From positions 1-19,706 of the forward strand of contig JAGBWH010000197.1 of NCBI GenBank assembly GCA_017629925.1: 19,706 nucleotides of DNA, written 5' to 3'. The DNA is from Clostridia bacterium. Its GTDB lineage: Bacteria > Bacillota > Clostridia > Oscillospirales > CAG-272. The notes beneath the pieces are model-generated. The model made no database searches. It was not told where the DNA came from and saw only the letters and a program-made list of their open reading frames with translations. The position numbers were made by a program, and so were the translations under genes. Below, in pieces: positions 1 to 8,823 of this stretch (positions are counted from its first letter, which is position 1; every line of letters begins with the position of its first letter).

Positions 1-2079
1 GGAAACAGAACATTTGAAAACTGCAGCAGTTTGGAATATGCCATTATCTGTTGCCCCATGACAACGCTTCCCTCCTCGACCTTCGCGAATTGCACGGCGC
101 TAAAATGGGTAGCCTTCCAAGGTACTGTGACAGCCATTGGGGGCACTGCCTTTTACCGATGCTCTTCGCTTGAAGAAATCCGTTTTTCAGGCACAGAAGA
201 GCAACTGAGAGCCATTACCTATCCTGAAGGTGAAGCCGAAAATAATCACAAATATTTCTATCAAGCCAAATACACGCCCTGGACAACAGAACAAATTCTT
301 TCCTACGAGGACCCAAGCGAATTCGGCAGTGGCAAAACAATGCCACAAGTGACATTGCAAGACACTATCAGCAAAATCTACGACGGTACCCCTGCAGAGA
401 GACTGCCCCTCATTATCACAGATGTGCGCTCTCCCATTACCGTCACATACCGTCAAGGCTCGAAGGTAATCCCCTCTCCCCCTACCGCCCCCGGTATTTA
501 CACGGTGGTGCTTGATTTTGCAGAAACGGATACCCACTTTGAACGGCGTGTGTCTATGCTCTTTGAAATCAAAAAAGACCAAGGCGACATTCTCCTCTCC
601 GATCCTTCCCTTGAAAAGATCGAAAAGATGGAAAATGGCTTCCCTGTCACTGTGCCCGCCTTTGAAGTGGTGGGTGACGGCGTGCCGACCATCCTTTGGT
701 ATTGGGGTGAACAAGAGTTGCTTAGTCCCCCCACGTTTGCAGGACAGTATCGTTTGGTCATCTCGCTCCCCGAAACCGCATATTTTATGGGCAAAGTCAT
801 TGAGCTGGAATGTGTGATTTCCGCCCCCTACAAAGATAATGTATGGCAAGGAGACATTGCCCTGACATTCGCAGGTGGGGATGGGACAAAAGACAATCCT
901 TACCTCATTTCTACCCCCGCTGAGCTGGCATACATGGCGCAAATGGTCAATGGCAATGCCCTCTACCAAAACCTACATTACCGTCTGACAAATGATATCT
1001 ACCTCAATTCTGAACTATCCAGCATCGAGATATGGCACAAAACAGCCCCCAAAAATAGTTGGACGGCTATTGGTACGGAGGAACACCCCTTCCTTGGCAC
1101 ATTTGATGGTCAAAACCATGTCATTTTTGGTCTCTATATCTGTGGATTTGACACATATAGCACAGGGCTCTTTGGACACTTGGGTGCAGGTAGCGTGGTA
1201 GAGAATCTGCGCATTACCAACTCCATGGTATTCGCCCCTGACCGAAATGCCACAGCATTTACAGGCATTTTGGCTGCCCATGCAGACGGGGCAACCATCA
1301 GGGGCATCACGATTGATTCCTGTCGTCTCCAAGCCATTCGCAATGCGTCAGGCGGGCTACTCGGCGCAGCAGAGGCACAGCACGGCAACATCATCATCGA
1401 GGACTGCCACATTTCCTTTCAATTCAGTCAAACTGACGCCGAACTCACAAGAGCGTTTGGTGGAGTGATTGGGAATATTCTCGGCGGAAATTCAAGCTAT
1501 TATATTGCCCTCACCCGTGTGGAAGTCGAGGGATACATTTCCACCGCAACAACAGCATCCGGGATGATTGCGAATGCCAAAGGCAATGCGCACCTGCTAT
1601 TTGAGGATTGCGAAAACCGCGCCACCATTGAAGTCGCCGGCAGCGCGACGGGATTTTGCAACTCTTTGACCAATACCATAGTCGAAGTTCCCGTTTCATT
1701 TATCAGATGCCAAAATAATGGCAAGATTATTTCAAGCGAAAACAATGCATCCGGCTTTGTGGATAAAGTCTCCGCCATGTTAAGTAAAATCACCTTCGAG
1801 GGATGCGAAAGCAATGGCGAGATAGAAGCCCCCTGTGGCATAGCAAGCGGTTTTATCTGCTCTCTTACGGGCAATACCCAACAAAACGCATCCATCACAT
1901 TCGCAAACTGCATCTGCTATGCGACACCTGAAGGGGAAACTTCTGCTGCAATCATCGCAAAAGTCACCGAAAAGCATCCTCCCATCAGCTTCTATTATTG
2001 CTCTATTCCGCGCGGTACAGAAGCCATCGCAGGCGAGGAGATGCTGCCTGATGGCGTGACATATCCTGACTACGATTGA
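1..2079 (+). CDS. Secreted BspA-type LRR / GLUG-repeat surface protein, 5' partial
   Basis: The frame is open from base 1, so the gene starts upstream of the window; a TTG at 31 is an internal codon, not a convincing start. At least 692 residues are visible. Fragment residues 1-70 carry BspA-like leucine-rich repeats (LRR_5), seen as spaced F-x-N/R-C-S-S-L and I-x-F-x-G patterns. Residues about 115-190 and 200-275 look like two Ig-like/MBG-type modules, the first containing KIYDGTP. From about 292 a GLUG-type region begins with GGDGTKDNPYLIS, followed by GTFDGQNHVIFGL and TGLFGHLGAGSVVENL, and then degenerate repeats to the C-terminus. The protein ends PDGVTYPDYD with no LPXTG motif, transmembrane helix or dockerin. 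Families of this kind are exported and implicated in surface adhesion or polysaccharide and host contact; the actual ligand here is unknown. The gene is convergent with the sugar operon and functionally separate as far as I can see. Confidence 0.85.
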   Translation, partial: GNRTFENCSSLEYAIICCPMTTLPSSTFANCTALKWVAFQGTVTAIGGTAFYRCSSLEEIRFSGTEEQLRAITYPEGEAENNHKYFYQAKYTPWTTEQILSYEDPSEFGSGKTMPQVTLQDTISKIYDGTPAERLPLIITDVRSPITVTYRQGSKVIPSPPTAPGIYTVVLDFAETDTHFERRVSMLFEIKKDQGDILLSDPSLEKIEKMENGFPVTVPAFEVVGDGVPTILWYWGEQELLSPPTFAGQYRLVISLPETAYFMGKVIELECVISAPYKDNVWQGDIALTFAGGDGTKDNPYLISTPAELAYMAQMVNGNALYQNLHYRLTNDIYLNSELSSIEIWHKTAPKNSWTAIGTEEHPFLGTFDGQNHVIFGLYICGFDTYSTGLFGHLGAGSVVENLRITNSMVFAPDRNATAFTGILAAHADGATIRGITIDSCRLQAIRNASGGLLGAAEAQHGNIIIEDCHISFQFSQTDAELTRAFGGVIGNILGGNSSYYIALTRVEVEGYISTATTASGMIANAKGNAHLLFEDCENRATIEVAGSATGFCNSLTNTIVEVPVSFIRCQNNGKIISSENNASGFVDKVSAMLSKITFEGCESNGEIEAPCGIASGFICSLTGNTQQNASITFANCICYATPEGETSAAIIAKVTEKHPPISFYYCSIPRGTEAIAGEEMLPDGVTYPDYD

Positions 2080-2155
2080 CCTGCTCTCATGAATTTCTCT
2101 CATGATAGCGTGCGAAGCAAATGAACAAACAACCGTCAAGCCTCTCAACACGAGA

Positions 2156-2211
2156 AAATGACGGTCCCCCATGGATGCCATTTCATTTTGAGGTGGCATC
2201 CTTTCATTTTT
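2156..2211 (+). terminator. Rho-independent terminator after the LRR/GLUG gene
   Basis: About 95 bp after the stop codon, GGATGCCA (2173-2180) pairs with TGGCATCC (2194-2201) across a 13-base loop. AAAATGA (2156-2162) and TCATTTT (2204-2210) can extend the stem after an internal loop. A run of T follows (2207-2212). This fits intrinsic termination of the + strand transcript. Confidence 0.6.
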
Positions 2212-2251
2212 TGTACTTAGTAAAAAGAGCATACAACCAAAATTTTAGAAT

Positions 2252-2305
2252 AAAAAAATGAGCAAACTACAAAGACGAAAATCTCGGTAGTTTGCTCGTT
2301 TTTTT
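2252..2305. terminator. Bidirectional intrinsic terminator between convergent LRR/GLUG gene and sugar operon
   Basis: A perfect 11-bp stem, GAGCAAACTAC (2260-2270) with GTAGTTTGCTC (2287-2297), encloses a 16-base loop. A run of A precedes it and a run of T follows it, so it reads as a terminator from both strands. It lies about 50-100 bp beyond the end of the last operon gene on the minus strand and is the likely end of the seven-gene transcript. Confidence 0.85.
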
Positions 2306-2316
2306 GTTTGTATCAT

Positions 2317-2335
2317 GCTCGCCAAACAGGCAAGC
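2317..2335 (-). other. Small hairpin just after the last operon gene
   Basis: GCTCGCC (2317-2323) and GGCAAGC (2329-2335) form a 7-bp stem with one mismatch and a 5-base loop. It lies about 20 bp after the stop codon of the last permease gene and before the main terminator. It has no T-run of its own; it may stabilise the 3' end of the mRNA or be chance. Confidence 0.3.
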
Positions 2336-2355
2336 GAGAGTGGGTATAAAACGCC

Positions 2356-3414
2356 TTAACCGACGATACCGGAGCGTTCGATACCTTGCACAAGGTAACG
2401 TTGGCAGAACAGGTACATAATCACAAGAGGTGCGATGATGAGCAAGCCTGCGGTGTTACGAATGGCAGAATAGTACATGGCTTGACCTGCATAAGATGTG
2501 ACCAAACTCTCAGGAATGGTGCGGAATACATCAGGCAGGAGCAATGTTTTGTTGATGTTACCTGTAAAGAACAGAGTGGAATAGAATTCGTCTGTCCATT
2601 GCCATGAGAAGGCAAACAGGAAAATGGTAATCATCATAGGCACAGCGGTAGGAAGAATGATTTGCAGGAAGGTACGGAAGGTGTTGCAACCATCCACGTA
2701 AGCAGACTCTTCGAGTTCATCAGGCACACCCTTAAAGAAGGATACCATCATGAAAATATAGAGCCCATTCTTAAAGCCAATACCGGCAAGTGACATGATA
2801 ATGAGAGGCCAGAAGGTACCCGTGAGCTGCACAGCGCCTCCGTTGATGAGTTCAAGTATTCCCTTATATCCCCATGACTGTACGGTAAACAAGTCAAAGT
2901 TGGAGAAGTGTTGCATCAATGACAGTTTGAGTGTGGAGTGCGGGATCGCCATTGTGATAATCACAAAGAGGAAAACGAGTTTGTTGCCTTTGAATTTGAA
3001 TTTAGCCAAACCATAACCAATCATACAGCAAACGAATGTTTGAATCAGCGCGCAAATCAAAGACAGCAATGCGGTATTCAGCATAGCGGTAAAGTAACCG
3101 TTATCTTGAATCAATGCCTTATAGATATCCGTGGTCCAATGCAGAGGAATCATGCTAACCGTTGCGTCAACAAAGTCTTCTTTTGCCATAAAAGAACGAA
3201 GAATCTTTGATAAAAACGGAGAGAGAATGACAAAGGAGATACCGAACATGAGGATAAAGCGGCAAAGATACCATACTTTATCAATCCAAAATGAGGTGGA
3301 GGTGAGTTTCATTATCAGTCTATCTTTGAAAGATGTTCTGCCTTCAAACTCAATATGGATCTTGTTTTTGGTTTCTTTTGTGATACGAGCAGTAGAATTT
3401 GTTTGTGTATCCAT
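2356..3414 (-). CDS. Carbohydrate ABC transporter permease, MalG type (second pair, MalG2)
   Basis: Inner-membrane permease of the CUT1 sugar ABC importer family, 352 residues. About six hydrophobic segments are visible (roughly residues 50-70, 110-135, 145-165, 200-225, 258-275 and 320-338). The conserved EAA loop that contacts the ATPase is at 233-255, with E-S-A-Y-V-D-G and the closing I-I-L-P. The C-terminal RSGIVG matches the short R-G-hydrophobic-G tail typical of MalG-type partners. The N-terminus carries an extra, probably cytoplasmic, stretch of about 45 polar residues compared with usual 280-300 residue members. The start is supported by AAAGGAGGAA at 3421-3430, 7-8 bases before the ATG. 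It is the last operon gene, 17 bp after its MalF-type partner, whose 3' end its ribosome binding site abuts. The substrate is inferred to be an oligosaccharide; no residue visible here fixes it. Confidence 0.9.
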   Translation of the reverse strand: MDTQTNSTARITKETKNKIHIEFEGRTSFKDRLIMKLTSTSFWIDKVWYLCRFILMFGISFVILSPFLSKILRSFMAKEDFVDATVSMIPLHWTTDIYKALIQDNGYFTAMLNTALLSLICALIQTFVCCMIGYGLAKFKFKGNKLVFLFVIITMAIPHSTLKLSLMQHFSNFDLFTVQSWGYKGILELINGGAVQLTGTFWPLIIMSLAGIGFKNGLYIFMMVSFFKGVPDELEESAYVDGCNTFRTFLQIILPTAVPMMITIFLFAFSWQWTDEFYSTLFFTGNINKTLLLPDVFRTIPESLVTSYAGQAMYYSAIRNTAGLLIIAPLVIMYLFCQRYLVQGIERSGIVG

Positions 3415-3431
3415 TATCTATTCCTCCTTTC

Positions 3432-4400
3432 TCAATCTCGTTTTTGATAGAATACAAACGCCGACATAATCAGAGCCACAAGGCCGACCAGCAATAGTAC
3501 CACAAGGAAGTAAATCCAAGACATCGCCGTTGCTAAGTGACGGTTGGGGGCGTTGTAGACAGTATCAATGAACTTCATGACGACGTTAGAACCCTTTGTA
3601 AAGGAGTCAATGACCGTATAGATACCATTTACCAAAATCATCGGGCTAATCATAGGAATGGTGATTTTCCAGAAGGTTTCCCAAGCGGTTGCGCCTTCAA
3701 TCTGACAAGCCTCATAAATAGAGGGAGAAATAGATTGTAGCCCTGCAAGGAAAATCAACATTTGTACGCCTGAATCGTTGATAAGTTCATACACACGAGT
3801 CACAAGGTCAAGCACATAGCCAACCAGTTCCCCGCCCACTTTCATGCTGGAGAGCATCATTGTGGCGTCAAACATACCTAAAAATCCGGAATACTCACCA
3901 CTGGCAAATACCGACTCCTCAGTTTCCAAACTGTCAGAGAGAATGTCGAGCGATTCGATGGTCTCCATCATACCTGTTGCCAAAATAACAGGGATAAAGA
4001 AGATTGCGCGGAACGCTGCTCTGCCTGCCATCTTTTGGTTTAAGATAACCGCAATGAACAAAGAGAAGATAACGATAGCGGGCACATTGAGTGCAAGGGC
4101 GCCTACGCCATTGAGCAAACTTTCCAGATACCCGGTGTTCGCAATAGCCTCTCGATAATAGTTAAAGCCTTCGGGAGTGACCACGATGGATACCACGTTT
4201 GTGGTGGTATCCAGCTGGTAACTAATCGAGTTAAAACTAAACCATACGGAGTCGAGCACGATGGGGAGGTAGAGAGCAAGCAAGCCAATTACGAAAGGAA
4301 GAACGAATACCCAGCCCATGTTGGCTTTGCGAGTAGACAGGTCGGGACGCTTAAAGATGCCGAGCCAGCGTTTTTTCTTTGCAGATGTTAATTTGGACAT
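3432..4400 (-). CDS. Sugar ABC transporter permease, MalF/LplB type (second pair, MalF2)
   Basis: CUT1-family permease, 322 residues, expected to pair with the MalG-type permease encoded immediately downstream. A basic N-terminus (KKKRW) precedes a first membrane helix at about 29-52. Further hydrophobic segments lie at about 100-120, 130-147, 210-225, 250-268 and 293-317. The EAA loop is at 229-249 (Y-E-A-C-Q-I-E-G-A then I-T-I-P). Between the third helix and the EAA loop there is an unusual hydrophilic insertion of about 55 residues (150-205), rich in acidic residues and serine, that the upstream paralogue in this operon lacks. The start is set by a strong GAGGAGGT at 4410-4417, 8-9 bases before the ATG, which overlaps the last codons region of the preceding DUF5696 gene boundary (19-bp gap). 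The family call is secure; the substrate is unknown. Confidence 0.9.
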   Translation of the reverse strand: MSKLTSAKKKRWLGIFKRPDLSTRKANMGWVFVLPFVIGLLALYLPIVLDSVWFSFNSISYQLDTTTNVVSIVVTPEGFNYYREAIANTGYLESLLNGVGALALNVPAIVIFSLFIAVILNQKMAGRAAFRAIFFIPVILATGMMETIESLDILSDSLETEESVFASGEYSGFLGMFDATMMLSSMKVGGELVGYVLDLVTRVYELINDSGVQMLIFLAGLQSISPSIYEACQIEGATAWETFWKITIPMISPMILVNGIYTVIDSFTKGSNVVMKFIDTVYNAPNRHLATAMSWIYFLVVLLLVGLVALIMSAFVFYQKRD

Positions 4401-4419
4401 TTTCTTTTACCTCCTCTCA

Positions 4420-7400
4420 TTATTGATCAAGGCGATGGAAGTCTTGTGGACCAAGCACGAACTCATCTTCACCTTCAATGTTTACGCGCACGCTAAACAT
4501 ATTATAGTTGAGTACAAAGCGAACAGAATGGTCACCTTTGACATAAGTGACAATGACCACAGAGCCATCAGCGATGGTGTAAATGGTGGGTACATAATCT
4601 TCATCTTGTGCAAAGGAGTCTGTTACAAAGCGATATGCAGATTCATATTCCACACGTTCAACATCAAGAGTGAGCGCCAATTCATCAAACTTAACGTTTC
4701 CTTTTTCGGGCAAAACGAAGATGCCATCACCGTCGGCGTCATCAGCACCTGCGGGAATGAAAGGCACACCTTCTTCGATTTCATCGCATCTTTGAAGGAG
4801 CTCATCGAGGAACAGGAGGAAATCTGCGGGTAATTGGTCTGCAAAATCTTGGGGATTTGCAATCAAAGCGGGAATGTTTGCATAGTCAAACGGTGCTTCA
4901 AGACCGAAAATGCGAAGTGCTTGTTCGCAAATCTTGATTTCATCAATAGACATAGCAAACTCTTGACCGGATTTGATACAAATTGTTCTGCTGTCGTTGC
5001 TTTGGTCGCCATCCAGAACATAGAATACGATGGCATTCATCATTTGTTCTGCATGAGCACGAGTAGCGACTTCGCCTTCTTTGATATCAATGCCTACATA
5101 ACCAAGCAAAACAGAACCTTGGAGATGCATGGTTTGAATTTTAGAAGTCATAAGACCGTGGAATCTGAAGGGGTCTTCTGCGAGACGAGGCAAGTACTTA
5201 GAATAGTAATTGTCTTCATACTCTTTTTCAAAGACCTTGCGTTGGGCATCCATTTCAGCAGTCGTAGGCGAATTGCCCTTCTCTTCTTCGGCTGCTCCCC
5301 AAGCTTTTACATCTTCTTTAGCAAACTCGGAAGCGGAGAAGAGGAAGAATTCACGAAGCACACGCATATCGTTCTTCGCAGTATCCATGACAAAGTCAAC
5401 ATGAGCATCGAAAGCGGCAAGATATTCAGCCTCCAGCAAATTACGATTGCTGATTTCTTCTTTGCTTTGAGCGGCTTCGTCATTTTTCACGCGCTCTGCT
5501 GTAATGAATTCGTGATTTTTGATCACGTAATCTTGCAAATCGCCAATGGCAGTATTGAGTTTCTTGTAGTAAGCAATCACGTCGCCCTTCCAAATCTGAT
5601 AGTCTACGGAGTAGTAATCAGAGAGGAGCGGATCTTCTTTCATGAGCTTGGTGTTTGCATAAGAAAGGATGAAGTACAAAGATGCACCACTTTCGATAGA
5701 ACGGAGCAAGGTGTAGTCGGGGTTACCTTCTTCGTTGAGAGGACCGCCTGCATAGCTCAGCGCACCATGCACCACCATGCCAAAGAAGGGGATGGTATTG
5801 GAGGTGACGCGGAAGTGGCTACTGTCAATGGGGGCATTTAGCAGATGATCAATGTGTTTCAGCGCATAGATGTTACCACCAGAGGACATCACACTATAAT
5901 CCTCAGAGACACCTGCGAGGAATGCAACCATCTGTTGCATAGCATCTTCACGAATGAGGGTTTCATCTTCGTCGTAGGAAGAGGAGAGTTCCCCTGCCAT
6001 CGTACCAAGAGAAATGGTCGTCATATCGAGTTTGCTATACTTTTTGTTGAATTTATCAAAGAGACGAGTGATTTCGGTGGGAGCGACGATTACGCCTTCC
6101 GCCATGGAATCGTATTCTTGTGTAACGGGGCTGTATAGACGTTTGATTGCATAACGGTTATCTACCGTTCTTGCAGCAACTTTTTTCCAGCGAATACCAT
6201 CAAACAAAGCCGTCCCTTGGACATATTGGAATTCGAAATCAGGATAAATTTCCATACCTGCTGCGGCTTGAGAAGAAACATAACTGAGCAAATCTTTGAG
6301 GCCTGATTTGCCGCCTGCTTTTCTTTCCCATTTCAGTTTAGCAGGATAGTTGGAGAACATACCGCCGTTTGTGTACCCTTTGAGTCTGAACTTCACATTA
6401 GAAATACCAGCAGCGGAGAGTTCTTGGTGCATTTTCTGGACGTCCTCAAAAGAGGTCAATGCCACTTTCACTTCCACAGGAATGGTCAAAATCTTTTCGA
6501 TTGTATCCATGACACCAAAGGTTTCAATGTAAAGAGGCAGTTGGCTCATGACATCGTCATTGACCATGTCAAGCAGAACATTCACCTCTTTTGTGAGGTA
6601 ATCACGGTATACGTTTGCCATGCCAACGTAGGAAGAGACATACTCTCCATTGATACCTGCGGTTTCTTTTGCAATCGTTTCATCTGTGAGTATGACATAA
6701 CGAATGGTCATGTCATCCATGTATTTTTCTTTGGAAGAGACGGTAAACATGACGCTGTCGGAACCAGGGGTGGTTTCGGACAAATCGTATGTATCCTGCG
6801 GCAGAGGTCTAAAACTGGGGAATACAGCCGCATAGTGGTTGTTGGAAGCACCGTTGATTTCCACATTCATCGTGCACAGAGAAGCACCATCTTCCAAAAT
6901 GGCGAGATAGCCATCTGTGAAGTTTTGAGTGTGCAGTTCGGTGACGGTGATGGTGGGCACATTGGAAGGCAATCCACGACCAGAGGAGAGATATACGCGC
7001 TCGTTTCTCTCATTTAGATAGTATTGACGTCCGTCTGTGCCGTAAGGCAGATCAATCATTTGGCCGCCTGCGCCTTCAAAATAGAATTGGTAGTAAGCAG
7101 CGGTAATGATATTGCCATCTGCGTCTTTTACTTCATCTATCTTTTTCTCTTTTAACACATAACTAAACGCACCGGACAGGTAGGTTTCTTCGGTGAGATA
7201 AATGAGTGCGGGAATATCGGGGTTAGTAGGATCTTCTTTGTGATAGATGTTATCGACATAGTAGATCGTCTTATTCGTCGTTGCACCGTATACGGGCATA
7301 CGAATGGATTGTTGGTTAGCACCTGTTACAGCGTGGAAGGAATAGTCCTGACCATAGACGTTACCAGAAATGGTGATATTCTTATGGGCGAAATCATCAA

Positions 7401-8808
7401 AATCAATAAGGGTACCGCTACCATCGGGATAGAAAACATATCCACCACGGCGCATATCATCTGCACCCATATAGCGCAGAATGTCAATCTCTACCAAGGA
7501 ATACAGAGTTTCATCATAGAAAATACTGCTTGCCGGGAGAGTGACTGTCATGCCGGTGTCGGTCAGTTGATATTCAAGTGCCAAGCGGAACACAGGGTTG
7601 ATTTCAACCTCAGGTTCGAGTTCTGTTTCTGCTTCATCTTCATACATCATGTCAATGGTGTAATTAGGTGAATATTTAGCAATCGTTTGTTGCAAACCTC
7701 TCTTTTTCGCATTAGACAAAGTGTTATCCAGTGCATAGAGAGCAAACCATTTACCATCTTCGTCTTGACGACGAGTAGCAGGATAGGTTTCAAACATATC
7801 TTGGCGAAGTTGTTCACTCTTCGCTTCGTTGGGATCTTGCAGCTGATACATGGTGACAAGGGAGAAATAATCCGCTGTGTTGTTACCCATTTTGGAGTAT
7901 TCTCTGTAGTTTTTACCATTGTTGCCGCAAAGGACTTTGTAGTAAATGTAAGCGAGACGATACCATGTGTCGAATGCAGAGATCACATTTGTACCTTCAG
8001 GTACTTTTTCGGGATCAAAGCTGTAAAAATACGCCATGACATCTTCAAAGCCCCATTTAACAGGTGCTTTATTGTAGTTGACTTGGTATTGGTTTTTATC
8101 AGCCCATTCGCACAAAGCTTTCAGTTCATCATCATTATCATAGACGATTTTTTCTTCTGTGGTTTTACTATCGTCAATCGCACCGCGTTTTTGCAATACC
8201 ATCTCTTGAATTAAAGAAATGAGGTATTGTTGAGCAGGGATAATGATCAGCGATTCAAAGCGTTCACGGGAAATACCATTCGGCACGACGTAACGCGCGG
8301 TGGTATCACCAACGGTGTATTCAAGGCGAATACCGTCTTTGAACAAAGTGGGGTAAATTTGACCACGAGAAGAGGACCAGTCATAGCTGTTGTAGACGAG
8401 TTGTGTGCCTTCTTTGGTAGTGAACACAAGCTCGAACTGAGACATGAGCTCTTTCGGGATGGTGTCTGTGCCATATTCATCACCAATATAGTAGGGGTTG
8501 GTGGTGAGCACTTGACCGCTGAGGGTATCTTCTGCATACACTTCACCCGTGAAGATGTTGGCATACAGGTTATACTGCCCTTTTGTCGCATACAGTTGCA
8601 TATAAGGGTCGCGGTTGATTTTATCTCTGGCACTAAGATAGGTTTGATTTAAGTTTTCTTTTGCCACTTCTTCGCCATTTGCCACAGGGAATGTGACAAC
8701 AGTAGATGCCTCGGCAGGCACAACAAGGAAGGGGAGCACGCCGACCAGCGAACCGAATATCATCATCACGGCAAGCATAGTCGATATTATTCTATTACAT
8801 TTCATCAT
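4420..8808 (-). CDS. Very large secreted DUF5696-domain protein, sugar-transport operon
   Basis: A 1462-residue protein with a Sec signal peptide (residues 1-35, cleavage near AEA/S) and no lipobox, LPXTG or C-terminal helix. Family hallmarks that I recognise from DUF5696 proteins are PDGSGTLI at 461-468, the segment LPLYIETFGVMDTI at 757-770, SSGGNIYAL at 975-983, an IPFFGMVVHG / YAGGPLN stretch at 1006-1024, and a closing VVIVTY...FVLNYN near 1417-1436. The middle (about 755-1100) reads like a TIM-barrel, glycosidase-like domain; this is inference, and no enzymatic activity is established for it to my knowledge. Extra material is visible at about 205-400 and 1104-1385, the latter acidic and helical with a Ca-site-like DDADGDG at 1356-1362. 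Start: AGGAG at 8815-8819 serves either Met1 or Met2. It lies 15 bp after the NHL/YIP1 gene and 19 bp before a permease gene. It is probably a sugar-handling partner of the transporter. Confidence 0.85.
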   Translation of the reverse strand: MMKCNRIISTMLAVMMIFGSLVGVLPFLVVPAEASTVVTFPVANGEEVAKENLNQTYLSARDKINRDPYMQLYATKGQYNLYANIFTGEVYAEDTLSGQVLTTNPYYIGDEYGTDTIPKELMSQFELVFTTKEGTQLVYNSYDWSSSRGQIYPTLFKDGIRLEYTVGDTTARYVVPNGISRERFESLIIIPAQQYLISLIQEMVLQKRGAIDDSKTTEEKIVYDNDDELKALCEWADKNQYQVNYNKAPVKWGFEDVMAYFYSFDPEKVPEGTNVISAFDTWYRLAYIYYKVLCGNNGKNYREYSKMGNNTADYFSLVTMYQLQDPNEAKSEQLRQDMFETYPATRRQDEDGKWFALYALDNTLSNAKKRGLQQTIAKYSPNYTIDMMYEDEAETELEPEVEINPVFRLALEYQLTDTGMTVTLPASSIFYDETLYSLVEIDILRYMGADDMRRGGYVFYPDGSGTLIDFDDFAHKNITISGNVYGQDYSFHAVTGANQQSIRMPVYGATTNKTIYYVDNIYHKEDPTNPDIPALIYLTEETYLSGAFSYVLKEKKIDEVKDADGNIITAAYYQFYFEGAGGQMIDLPYGTDGRQYYLNERNERVYLSSGRGLPSNVPTITVTELHTQNFTDGYLAILEDGASLCTMNVEINGASNNHYAAVFPSFRPLPQDTYDLSETTPGSDSVMFTVSSKEKYMDDMTIRYVILTDETIAKETAGINGEYVSSYVGMANVYRDYLTKEVNVLLDMVNDDVMSQLPLYIETFGVMDTIEKILTIPVEVKVALTSFEDVQKMHQELSAAGISNVKFRLKGYTNGGMFSNYPAKLKWERKAGGKSGLKDLLSYVSSQAAAGMEIYPDFEFQYVQGTALFDGIRWKKVAARTVDNRYAIKRLYSPVTQEYDSMAEGVIVAPTEITRLFDKFNKKYSKLDMTTISLGTMAGELSSSYDEDETLIREDAMQQMVAFLAGVSEDYSVMSSGGNIYALKHIDHLLNAPIDSSHFRVTSNTIPFFGMVVHGALSYAGGPLNEEGNPDYTLLRSIESGASLYFILSYANTKLMKEDPLLSDYYSVDYQIWKGDVIAYYKKLNTAIGDLQDYVIKNHEFITAERVKNDEAAQSKEEISNRNLLEAEYLAAFDAHVDFVMDTAKNDMRVLREFFLFSASEFAKEDVKAWGAAEEEKGNSPTTAEMDAQRKVFEKEYEDNYYSKYLPRLAEDPFRFHGLMTSKIQTMHLQGSVLLGYVGIDIKEGEVATRAHAEQMMNAIVFYVLDGDQSNDSRTICIKSGQEFAMSIDEIKICEQALRIFGLEAPFDYANIPALIANPQDFADQLPADFLLFLDELLQRCDEIEEGVPFIPAGADDADGDGIFVLPEKGNVKFDELALTLDVERVEYESAYRFVTDSFAQDEDYVPTIYTIADGSVVIVTYVKGDHSVRFVLNYNMFSVRVNIEGEDEFVLGPQDFHRLDQ

Positions 8809-8823
8809 TCATATCTCCTATAC

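Noticed and set aside
187..969. 260-residue open frame on the minus strand
   Set aside because: Antisense to the LRR/GLUG gene; the translation has no recognisable motif and the other strand clearly encodes known repeats.
4834..5841. 335-residue open frame on the plus strand
   Set aside because: It lies entirely opposite the DUF5696 gene, whose frame has family motifs, a signal peptide and operon spacing. The antisense translation is Cys/His/Phe-rich with no recognisable domain.
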